Source of the DNA: Aquimarina aquimarini
Lineage (GTDB): Bacteria; Bacteroidota; Bacteroidia; Flavobacteriales; Flavobacteriaceae
Reading direction: 5' to 3'
NCBI RefSeq assembly: GCF_900299535.1
Contig: NZ_OMKE01000034.1
Span: 1-64,000 of the forward strand
Length of the DNA stretch: 64,000 bases
Part shown: positions 53,478-60,613 of the stretch, in pieces
How positions within the stretch are numbered: position 1 is the stretch's first letter
How the letters are laid out: each line of letters opens with the position of its first letter
Notes under the pieces: generated by a model
Told to the model about the DNA's origin: nothing
Databases searched by the model: none
What the model saw: only the letters and a program-made list of their open reading frames with translations
Program-made: the position numbers and the translations under genes

Positions 53478-53596
53478 ATGGTTAAATTTAAAAGCAAATC
53501 TAAATTAGAGTTAGAGAATATTATAAATAATAAAAATAAGCTGTTGAAGCTGCAAGAAATCTTTTAAAATTTTCTTTATTAGTTGATAAGCTGTAA
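53478..53596 (+). pseudogene. Decayed N-terminal gene fragment
   Basis: The frame from ATG 53478 reads MVKFKSKSKLELENIINNKN and ends at 53567. The adjacent frame continues with VEAARNLLKFSLLVDKL to 53596. K-S-x-x-E-L-x-x-I-I-x-N-K-x-x-Y, then A-x-x-A is a common N-terminal helix of small Bacteroidetes membrane proteins. The fragment is frameshifted and truncated, a remnant of another displaced cassette. Confidence 0.5.
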
Positions 53597-53603
53597 TAGA
53601 TCA

Positions 53604-53625
53604 AACTCCTCCGCTACCGCGAAGC
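53604..53625 (+). repeat. GC-rich boundary repeat, copy 2
   Basis: It matches 51428-51449 with one change (CTCCT for CTCCC). Its last part forms a hairpin CCGCGAAGC (53617-53625) / GCTTCGTGG (53629-53637). GAGTAAGCAGTACGAG and a degenerate CCAGTTACAGCAATGTAGCGG follow, repeating the order seen after copy 1. Confidence 0.7.
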
Positions 53626-53793
53626 TGTGCTTCGTGGCGTCAAAGATTGGCGGGTAAGAGTAAGCAGTACGAGTAATAAAAGTAAAGAACCAGTTACAGC
53701 AATGTAGCGGTTTTTTGTTTTAACGTACAAATTCGTACTATCTGAATTATTTCAGGATATCAATACGAACTATATAAAATACTATCAAGAACA

Positions 53794-54237
53794 TTATTTA
53801 AAACGCCCTACTGCTTCTGTCAATATGTAATTAAAATGCTCTGGATCATCTGGGTTTAATTTGAGAATCCCTGTAAATGTAACGACATCATCGGTTTTAA
53901 ATTTTTGCATCTTTTTAAACTGCACTTCCATTGCTGTTTCGGGACCAGCACCCCCACAAAAAAAGCAAGAAGCCATTGGGTTTTTAGAAATTAAAAACAA
54001 TTTTCCTTCGGGGTCAACATCCAGAAAATACCCAGAGATGGTTATTTTTTTTCCTTCCAATTGCTTTACAGACTCTTTATAATGTGGATATAAAAAATAG
54101 GTATCCCATGCAGGAAAGTATTTTTCGGTAAAAGTAACTTTTGCCAGATGATCCCATGTTATTTTTTCTTGGCAGATCATCGATTGAGAAGATACCAGAA
54201 ATATTGATATTACAATAATAAGATGTTTAATTCTCAT
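53794..54237 (-). CDS. DUF3299 family exported protein
   Basis: The 147-residue protein has a signal peptide (SSQSMICQEKI) and a DUF3299 domain: W.YFLYPHYKESVKQLEGKKITISGYFLDVDPEG, FLISKNPMASCFFCGGAGPETAMEV and a VTFTGILKLNPDDPEHFNYIL end. The Cys-rich SCFFCGGAG is the family hallmark. In Pseudomonas, DUF3299 genes form a Zur-controlled operon with an FtsX-like ABC system, from memory of the PA4063-PA4066 locus. Its start overlaps the permease stop by 11 bp. Zinc handling is likely, the exact role unknown. Confidence 0.8.
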   Translation of the reverse strand: MRIKHLIIVISIFLVSSQSMICQEKITWDHLAKVTFTEKYFPAWDTYFLYPHYKESVKQLEGKKITISGYFLDVDPEGKLFLISKNPMASCFFCGGAGPETAMEVQFKKMQKFKTDDVVTFTGILKLNPDDPEHFNYILTEAVGRFK

Positions 54238-55528
54238 GACTTAAAATTTTTGATATATCCATTTTTGTAATAGGGTACATAGCAAATAGGATAACGATTG
54301 ATATGACTAGTGCGAGTATCAGAGAAACCTGAATAATATCTATATATAGATGTATGGTAGTTATAGATTGTTTATACTGATTTTCTATAACAGTAAACAT
54401 GATAGAGAGACCAATTTGTGAACAAAGAATTCCTAACAGAAGCCCTAGAGTAGTAATTAATATCCCCTCATAGCCAACTAATTGTACTAATTGCCATCTA
54501 GAAGCACCATAAGTACGCATTAATGCCAATTCATAAGAACGCTCTTTGATAGTTTTATAAAGGTGTATAAAAATACTCAATACAGAAATACCTAATATGA
54601 TATAAGCAATCCATTGAATAGTTTGAGTACCAATTCCAGTAGTTTGGGTAAGCTTATCCATTTCAAACTTAGGTAAGGCAGCCATGGTTCCTGTAGTATC
54701 GTTTATATGTCTGGGTAACATCAATAGAGCTCTTGGATTTCTAAACGATACAAGCAAAGCGGTAACCTCCTTAATATGAGTTTCACCTTTATGTGAGTGG
54801 TGTTCCTCTTCATGTAGATTATGATGTTCTTCTTCATATGAGTGGTGTTCCTCTTTATGTGGATCATGATGTTGTTCTTCATGATCAGTATGCCCATCCT
54901 CGGTATCCTCATGGTGTAGCATCCATATGGTTTCTAGTGGTGTTGTGATAAGTCGATCAATTACTTTTCCCGTAGATTGATATATCCCTACCACAATCAT
55001 CATATGCTCCTCATGTTTACCTCCTTCTTGATTTGCCAGAAGCCCATGTGTACCATGAATTTTATCACCCAATGTAAGCTTTGATTGTTCTGCAACCTGA
55101 CTCCCCAGAACTACTTCCATAGGATTTGTAGCATTTTTACCTTTTTCGAGCGTAGTTTTATAGAGAGAAGCAAAATTTGCTGTAGTACCTATAATTCGGT
55201 ATCCATTATAATTATCCCCCAGAGATATAGGCACCACCTCTTTTGTCCAAGGATGTTTTTTTAGTTTAGTGTATTCATCATAGGTGATATTTCCTGTAGG
55301 ATTATCAATATGAAAAACAGAAGAAAGTACGAGTTGCAAAGGACTTCCTTTGGCACCTACTACCATATCGATTCCTGCAAAGTTATTTTGTAATTGATGA
55401 TCAAGTGCCTTATTAATTTGGCTGATAAAAAGCAATAGCCCTATACTCAGGGCAAGAAGAATACAGCTTAAAGATGTTGACAGCATTTTGGATGTGCTGT
55501 TTTTGATGGCTAGAAGAAAAATATTCAT
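54227..55528 (-). CDS. FtsX/MacB-type ABC permease with histidine-rich loop
   Basis: The 433-residue permease has an N-terminal helix, a long periplasmic domain (residues ~40-300) and three C-terminal helices (WIAYIILGISVLSIFIHL, GILITTLGLLLGILCS, SLILALVISIVILF), the FtsX/LolC plan. The periplasmic domain carries 16 histidines in residues 205-251 (HHEDTEDGHTDHEEQHHDPH and similar repeats), a likely Zn2+ buffer site. Its start overlaps the ATPase gene end by 4 bp. With DUF3299 and a Zur-type box it forms a zinc-linked ABC unit. Confidence 0.85.
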   Translation of the reverse strand: MNIFLLAIKNSTSKMLSTSLSCILLALSIGLLLFISQINKALDHQLQNNFAGIDMVVGAKGSPLQLVLSSVFHIDNPTGNITYDEYTKLKKHPWTKEVVPISLGDNYNGYRIIGTTANFASLYKTTLEKGKNATNPMEVVLGSQVAEQSKLTLGDKIHGTHGLLANQEGGKHEEHMMIVVGIYQSTGKVIDRLITTPLETIWMLHHEDTEDGHTDHEEQHHDPHKEEHHSYEEEHHNLHEEEHHSHKGETHIKEVTALLVSFRNPRALLMLPRHINDTTGTMAALPKFEMDKLTQTTGIGTQTIQWIAYIILGISVLSIFIHLYKTIKERSYELALMRTYGASRWQLVQLVGYEGILITTLGLLLGILCSQIGLSIMFTVIENQYKQSITTIHLYIDIIQVSLILALVISIVILFAMYPITKMDISKILSHEN

Positions 55529-56154
55529 AACGTTATAATGGTATCAAAAGCAGCAGTTATACGAGTATCATGAGTAATAATAATCAAGTTACTTTGTGAT
55601 TGTTTGGCTTGTGACTTCAACAATTCTATAGATTGATTACAGTGATCATCATCTAAGCTAGAAGTAGGTTCATCAGCAAGAATTAATGAAGGAGAATGAA
55701 TAACAGCACAGGCGATACCTAATCGTTGTAATTGACCAGTACTTAACTCTGTTACCCGATGATTTTTGTGAGTACTGAGATTAAGTTGTTTCAGGATCGT
55801 ATCTAAATGAGTATACGGTTTCTTTTTTTTTGCTAAATACAGTCTGAGTTTTAAGGTTTCTATTACAGTTAATGAGGGGATAGTATGCATTCTCTGAAAA
55901 ACAATACCTATGTTTTCTCCCCGAAAACGATCCATTTTACGATTGCTAAGTGACTGCGTAGTTGTATCGTTAATTTTTATGAACCCTGAGTCAGGTTTTA
56001 ATAACCCTGCCAATAGATGAAGTAATGTAGTTTTACCGATACCTGATTTACCCAAAATTAAAAGCTCCTCTCCTTTGTCAAGAGATATATCTGGAAAACG
56101 TAACTGAACGCCACCATTAGGATATGAGAATTGTAAATTTTCTGTAGAAATCAC
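55525..56154 (-). CDS. ABC transporter ATP-binding protein (LolD/MacB type)
   Basis: The 209-residue ATPase has Walker A GKSGIGKTT, signature LSTGQLQRLGIA and Walker B LILADEPTSSLDD, as in LolD/MacB-type ATPases. The start is put at GTG 56154 (VISTENLQFSYPNG), the normal beginning of these proteins. The longer frame from ATG 56184 adds MQICCVKTHK, whose DNA is the Zur-type box itself. It drives the His-rich permease next to it. Confidence 0.85.
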   Translation of the reverse strand: MISTENLQFSYPNGGVQLRFPDISLDKGEELLILGKSGIGKTTLLHLLAGLLKPDSGFIKINDTTTQSLSNRKMDRFRGENIGIVFQRMHTIPSLTVIETLKLRLYLAKKKKPYTHLDTILKQLNLSTHKNHRVTELSTGQLQRLGIACAVIHSPSLILADEPTSSLDDDHCNQSIELLKSQAKQSQSNLIIITHDTRITAAFDTIITL

Positions 56155-56169
56155 TTTATGAGTTTTAAC

Positions 56170-56182
56170 GCAACAAATTTGC
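56170..56182. promoter_or_regulatory. Zur-type box GCAACAAATTTGC
   Basis: One base from the box at 41246. It lies 16-28 bases upstream of the proposed GTG start of the ABC ATPase. Confidence 0.6.
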
Positions 56183-56303
56183 ATTAAAATTTAGTATAAA
56201 GCATGTTAAAAAAAACATAATTAATGCAGAAGCAAGGTTAAATGTATATTTATATATAGATACAAGGTATTTATTTTGTGAATAAATGAGGGTGTTTTTT
56301 TGA

Positions 56304-56311
56304 TATCTTTG
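56304..56311 (+). promoter_or_regulatory. -7 element TATCTTTG for the GNAT gene
   Basis: It fits TAnnTTTG and lies 35 bases before ATG 56347. No clear -33 TTTG at 19 bp was found. Confidence 0.5.
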
Positions 56312-56346
56312 ATAAGAGTAAAAAAATAAATAAGATTATTGTTTTT

Positions 56347-56826
56347 ATGAATGTAGAATTAAAAGAATATACTCCTCTTTTTTTTGAAGCTCTCAATTCA
56401 TACCGTCTAGATAAAAAACAATCTGATTTTACAGCAAGTTTAGAGTATTGTTTATATGAGAGGAAAGATTTGGAAAACCCAGAGAAAACATTGGTAGTAA
56501 TTGTTTTTGAGGAATTACCAGTTGGTTTTTTTGTTTTTGATCAAGGAAATGATAAATACAAACTAACCGATAATCCAAAATCAATATTAATTCGTTCGTT
56601 ATCAATAAACCCAAAATATCAAGGTAAAGGAATAGGGAAGTATGCAATGCAATTGACAACGCAGTTTATCAAAGATCAGATTCCTCAAATTAATGAGATA
56701 GTATTGTCAGTTAATTTTAAAAACAAAAATGCATATTATACCTATCTCAAATCAGGATATATAGACGATAATAAAGTAATCATTGGTATAAAAGGAGAAC
56801 AATATGTATTGACAAAGAAAATATGA
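56347..56826 (+). CDS. GNAT-family N-acetyltransferase
   Basis: The 159-residue acetyltransferase has the acetyl-CoA loop in SLSINPKYQGKGIGKYAMQL (Q-G-x-G-I-G) and a following N-x-N-A-x-x-x-Y-x-K-x-G-Y-I motif (NKNAYYTYLKSGYID). The substrate is unknown. It is divergent from the DUF3299 ABC operon and convergent with the AraC-type gene. Confidence 0.82.
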   Translation: MNVELKEYTPLFFEALNSYRLDKKQSDFTASLEYCLYERKDLENPEKTLVVIVFEELPVGFFVFDQGNDKYKLTDNPKSILIRSLSINPKYQGKGIGKYAMQLTTQFIKDQIPQINEIVLSVNFKNKNAYYTYLKSGYIDDNKVIIGIKGEQYVLTKKI

Positions 56827-56848
56827 TCTTTGTGTGCTAAACAAACAT

Positions 56849-57811
56849 TTATATAGAATTAGACATCAATAAGCTTGGTAGGATTCCGTATACTTTTTTG
56901 AAAGCGACTGTAAAATGTTGTGGGTTTTTATAGCCTACCTCATATGAAGTTTCAGAAACAGAAAACCCTTTATATTGTAGCATGTTTTTGGCCTCTTCCA
57001 TCCTTAAAGCAGTAATATGCTTAAAAATGGTAGTAGAAAATACAACCTTAAAATCATGTTTTAATTTTGAAGTATTGATGCCAAACCCAGTGGCTAGCTT
57101 ATTTATGGTTAAAGGCTTTTTTAGATTCTTTTTTATGTAATTTTCTATTTCAAGAATTCTTATGTAGTCATTTACAGCTAACTGTTTGTTCTCTTGTGTT
57201 GTTTCATCTGTTTTAGCCAGTAAGACAAGTAACAATTCATTTACTTTAGTTACTAAAAAAGGCTTTTTTATACTTTTTTTATAGTTGCAATTTGTAATTT
57301 CATGAATACACTTATATAGCTCTGAAGAAATAGGTTTACTTTTTGACCACATCTTAAACGATTGTTTATTTTCAATAGCGTTTCCAAAGAGAGTAAGAGA
57401 TTCTTTAAAATCATTACCGATTAATCTTTTTAGGTATTGCTCTGTAAACAATATTTCTACTGTTTTTCTACTATCTGTCTCATAGGTTAATGTTCCTTCT
57501 ACTTTAGGAATATAAAACAAATTATAATGCCCTTTTGGTATATAAACTTCTTTTTCCTGAGGATCTGTAGGAGTGTATAAACTAGAACCTTCAATTTCAA
57601 ATTGTAATTTAAAAAAAGGAAAGTCATGAAACACACCAATAGTATGATGCTTAGTTTCGATATCCCTCATGATCATTCTGATACCGTCAAAATTAATTTC
57701 GGTAAGCATTCCTTTTTCATAACAATTGTCTACCTCAATACTATTTTCAGAATATGTTTCTACCTTAAAATCTTTATTAAACTTTTTAATAAAAACGTTA
57801 TTTTCAAACAT
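56849..57811 (-). CDS. AraC-family regulator, PchR-like (siderophore)
   Basis: The 320-residue regulator has an N-terminal ligand-binding domain (KGHYNLFYIPKVEGTLTYE) and a C-terminal AraC HTH (LATGFGINTSKLKHDFK, then SYEVGYKNPQHFTVAFKKVYG). This is the PchR/YbtA layout that senses siderophore and activates its receptor. The ATG at 57811 is preferred over 57919: the extra 36 residues are coded by the promoter DNA of the divergent receptor, including the direct repeats 57844-57875. No ribosome-binding site is clear for either start. Confidence 0.78.
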   Translation of the reverse strand: MFENNVFIKKFNKDFKVETYSENSIEVDNCYEKGMLTEINFDGIRMIMRDIETKHHTIGVFHDFPFFKLQFEIEGSSLYTPTDPQEKEVYIPKGHYNLFYIPKVEGTLTYETDSRKTVEILFTEQYLKRLIGNDFKESLTLFGNAIENKQSFKMWSKSKPISSELYKCIHEITNCNYKKSIKKPFLVTKVNELLLVLLAKTDETTQENKQLAVNDYIRILEIENYIKKNLKKPLTINKLATGFGINTSKLKHDFKVVFSTTIFKHITALRMEEAKNMLQYKGFSVSETSYEVGYKNPQHFTVAFKKVYGILPSLLMSNSI

Positions 57812-57843
57812 TGCACTTTTGAGTATTGTCTTCACTTTTTTTT

Positions 57844-57875
57844 CTTTTTGCGTTGTACAAAAACCTTTTTGCGTT
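57844..57875 (+). promoter_or_regulatory. AraC-type direct repeats CTTTTTGCGTT x2
   Basis: CTTTTTGCGTT at 57844-57854 and 57865-57875 are exact copies spaced 21 bp, two helix turns. A weaker copy CCTTTGCGGTT follows at 57889-57899. They lie directly upstream of the -7 element of the receptor, as expected for an AraC-type activator. Confidence 0.65.
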
Positions 57876-57898
57876 AATCGGTAGAAAACCTTTGCGGT

Positions 57899-57906
57899 TA
57901 CTTTTG
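57899..57906 (+). promoter_or_regulatory. -7 element TACTTTTG for the siderophore receptor
   Basis: It fits TAnnTTTG and lies 41 bases before the ATG at 57947, with CC following as usual near the start of transcription. Confidence 0.6.
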
Positions 57907-57924
57907 CCAAAAATAACAATTTAT

Positions 57925-57937
57925 AATTAATCTAAAT
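57925..57937. promoter_or_regulatory. Fur-type element AATTAATCTAAAT
   Basis: It matches 11 of 13 bases of ATTTAGTCTAAAT and lies in the same place as at 19099 and 29308, between the transcription start and ATG. Confidence 0.45.
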
Positions 57938-57946
57938 AGGTGAAAT

Positions 57947-60280
57947 ATGAAGATTACGAATTTTAATCTGCTTAATTTTTTAACTCTGGTGGTCGTCTTT
58001 TGTTGTACGAGTACAGTATTTGGTCAGGATACAGGAGTTATAGAAGGAAAAGTGTATACCAATGATAGCAAACCAGCATCAGGGGTTAATATCTTTATAG
58101 AAAATACAAAATTAGGAGGTGTGTCTGACACCAATGGAGAATACAGCATAAAAAACATTCCTCAAGGGGAACAGACTATTGTGTTTTCTGTTGTAGGGTT
58201 AAGTAAAAAGAGTGTTACTGTAAATATAACATCGGGTGTAACTATAATGAATGATGTTTTTTTACAAGCGAGTAGTCAAGCACTGGAAGAAGTTGTTTTG
58301 AATGTTAAGAAAGAAAATAAATTTGATAGAAAAGAAACTCTGTATGTAGCAAGATTACCTTTGAAAAATATAGAAAACCCACAGGTATATTCAGTAATCA
58401 CAAAAGATTTATTACAAGAATTACAAGTAAATGATATACAGGGAGCGATACAAAATGCACCTGGAATCAATAATGTAATGCAAGGTATTGGTTCTGGAGG
58501 AGTAGGACTTAATTTTATAATGAGAGGTTTTAGTGCAGATATAGCTATGAGAAATGGTGTAGGTACTGCATTTAGAACAGGAACAGATCCTGCAAACTTA
58601 GAGCGTATTGAAGTTATCAAAGGGCCTTCAGGAACCTTATTTGGTACAAATATGGTATCTTCTTATGGAGGAGTAGTAAACCGTGTAACCAAAAAAGCAT
58701 ATGCAAACTTTGGAGGGTCTGTAGAATACTCAACAGGAAGTAATAACCTGTCTAGAATTGCTGCAGATTTAAACACTCCATTGAATGAAGAAAAGACTGT
58801 ACTTTTTAGAGTAAACGCATCTAAACATAATGAGCATAGTTTTCAGGATTACGGGCTGATCAGAAACTTATTTATAGCGCCAACGCTTACTTATAGACCT
58901 AATGAAAGATTAGAACTTAATGTAGAAGCAGAATTTTATAAAAATGATGCGCCAAGTACTTATTTTAATGTAGGTAGAGCAGGTGTAAGCAATGCCGATG
59001 ATTTAAACTACAATTTTGAATATTCATATGGTAGTGATTATTTAAGTAGTACTTCTGAATCATTTAACATTTTTGCAGAAGCAAAATATAAAATTTCAGA
59101 AAACTGGACATCACAAACAGTAGTGTCTACATCTAATGTAGATAATAATGCTAATTATTTATTTTTAGATTTTCTAAATAAGAGTGATGCAGAAAGACGT
59201 ATCATGAATTTAGAAGCTCAGTTTTATACGACACAAGTACAGCAAAATATTACTGGAAAATTTGATATAGGTTTTGTAAAAAACAAAATATTAATCGGAG
59301 CAGATTATTACCACTTAAGAACCCCTTTTAGAAGAACTCAATTTGTATATGATACAATAGGATATGCTAATCCACAAGCAGATTTCAACAGAAAGAGATA
59401 TGATCTTATTCTAGGAGAAACAGAAGCATTTAGAGTAGGGCAAAGAGATCAATCAAGTGTTGGGGCTTATGTTTCTAATGTTGCAGAACTAACAAAAAAA
59501 CTTTCTGTAATGGCAAGTTTGAGAGTAGATCATTTTAATGATAAAGAAGGAGATTTTGATCAAACAACTTTTTCTCCAAAGTTTGGAGCAGTGTATCAAA
59601 TTGTAGAAGATAAATTATCTGTTTTTGGTAATTATATGGATGGATTTAGCAATGTATCCCCAGATGTATTATCAGATAGAACAGTACGATTTAATCCTGA
59701 ACATGCTATTCAAATAGAAGGAGGTATTAAGGCAGAATTATTTGATAACAAGTTAAGCGCAACATTTAGTTACTACAATATTACCGTACGTGATGCCGTA
59801 AGATGGATAAGAGGTGATGAGTGGTATAGAATACAAGATGGAGAAAGAGGAAGTAAAGGTTTTGAATTAGAAGTTATAGCAAACCCAATAAAAGGATGGA
59901 ATATTGTAGCTGGATATGCAAATAATAAAAGTGAATACCTAGAAGGAGATGAATCTATCGTAGGTAATACCCCATTTGCAGCACCAGAAAATACATTAAA
60001 TTTCTGGACAAGCTATAAATTACCAAAAAGTGTATTAAAAGGACTTGGTTTTGGTTTTGGAGCCAACTATACAGATGAGTCATTCCTAAGTGATGCAAAC
60101 ACTTTTACAGTGCCGAGTTATACAGTGCTTAACAGTGCTTTGTTTTATGATCATAAAGATTTTAGAGTTGGATTAAAATTCAATAATATAACCAATGAGA
60201 AGTATTGGGCAAATATGGGAACATACCTACAGCCACAAAGAGAGAATACTGTCATTGCAAGTTTTATGTATAAGTTTTAG
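57947..60280 (+). CDS. TonB-dependent siderophore receptor
   Basis: The 777-residue receptor has a signal peptide (TVFGQ), a CarboxypepD_reg domain (VIEGKVYTNDSKPASGVNI), a plug with NPQVYSVITKDLLQELQ and a LERIEVIKGPSGTLFGT signature, and a barrel ending VIASFMYKF. The plug pattern is that of hydroxamate/catecholate siderophore receptors (FhuA/FecA/FoxA). It has its own AraC-type regulator divergently beside it, Fur-type control, and an esterase gene downstream (60614), so ferric-siderophore uptake and iron release are the likely roles. Confidence 0.9.
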   Translation: MKITNFNLLNFLTLVVVFCCTSTVFGQDTGVIEGKVYTNDSKPASGVNIFIENTKLGGVSDTNGEYSIKNIPQGEQTIVFSVVGLSKKSVTVNITSGVTIMNDVFLQASSQALEEVVLNVKKENKFDRKETLYVARLPLKNIENPQVYSVITKDLLQELQVNDIQGAIQNAPGINNVMQGIGSGGVGLNFIMRGFSADIAMRNGVGTAFRTGTDPANLERIEVIKGPSGTLFGTNMVSSYGGVVNRVTKKAYANFGGSVEYSTGSNNLSRIAADLNTPLNEEKTVLFRVNASKHNEHSFQDYGLIRNLFIAPTLTYRPNERLELNVEAEFYKNDAPSTYFNVGRAGVSNADDLNYNFEYSYGSDYLSSTSESFNIFAEAKYKISENWTSQTVVSTSNVDNNANYLFLDFLNKSDAERRIMNLEAQFYTTQVQQNITGKFDIGFVKNKILIGADYYHLRTPFRRTQFVYDTIGYANPQADFNRKRYDLILGETEAFRVGQRDQSSVGAYVSNVAELTKKLSVMASLRVDHFNDKEGDFDQTTFSPKFGAVYQIVEDKLSVFGNYMDGFSNVSPDVLSDRTVRFNPEHAIQIEGGIKAELFDNKLSATFSYYNITVRDAVRWIRGDEWYRIQDGERGSKGFELEVIANPIKGWNIVAGYANNKSEYLEGDESIVGNTPFAAPENTLNFWTSYKLPKSVLKGLGFGFGANYTDESFLSDANTFTVPSYTVLNSALFYDHKDFRVGLKFNNITNEKYWANMGTYLQPQRENTVIASFMYKF

Positions 60281-60282
60281 TC

Positions 60283-60386
60283 CTATTTTAACTTTAAAGC
60301 TGTGCGTATAGAAATTGAATTTATTTTCTAACAAAGAATAAATGAAAAAGAAACAAAGTATGAGTGCTCTTTTAAAGTTAAAATAG
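60283..60386. repeat. 16-bp-arm inverted repeat with 72-nt spacer
   Basis: CTATTTTAACTTTAAA (60283-60298) is a perfect inverted copy of TTTAAAGTTAAAATAG (60371-60386). An imperfect inner pairing (AGCTGTGCGTATA / TATGAGTGCTC) extends it. It begins two bases after the receptor stop codon. It may be a terminator-like RNA fold or a small MITE. Confidence 0.55.
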
Positions 60387-60465
60387 TATAAGTAGTACCC
60401 TAAAGTAGAATTGTAATAAAGAAGTGCATGTAAGCAAACCAAGGTTTTCTATGAGTAATGCACAT

Positions 60466-60521
60466 TGTCAAGTCTGGCTTGTCGTAAGAACAAAGTTTAT
60501 TGCGGCAAGTTTAGATTGACA
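60466..60521. repeat. Imperfect inverted repeat, 22-nt arms
   Basis: TGTCAA (60466-60471) with CTTGTCGTAA (60478-60487) pairs against TTGCGGCAAG (60500-60509) with TTGACA (60516-60521), with a 6-nt mismatched bulge and 12-nt loop. A degraded MITE or RNA hairpin. Confidence 0.5.
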
Positions 60522-60613
60522 TATTATAGGTTTTTTTGATTCTTAATACAGTTTTTTGTGCAATATCACTACATGCACTTACTTATTATACTCTTTCTAA
60601 AAAAAATACCAAA

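Larger units (their letters stand above)
60281..60613. other. 333-bp gap between receptor and esterase with two inverted repeats
   Basis: It holds the inverted repeats 60283-60386 and 60466-60521, described separately. The DNA is otherwise AT-rich without a supported ORF. The upstream TTG-initiated extension of the esterase (from 60536) is rejected. Confidence 0.5.

Noticed and set aside
57812..57919. AraC regulator start at 57919
   Set aside because: The DNA holds AraC-type direct repeats and the divergent receptor's promoter region. A protein start at 57811 leaves them non-coding.
60536..60613. Esterase start at TTG 60536
   Set aside because: The signal peptide begins at ATG 60614, and the extension has no signal or family match.
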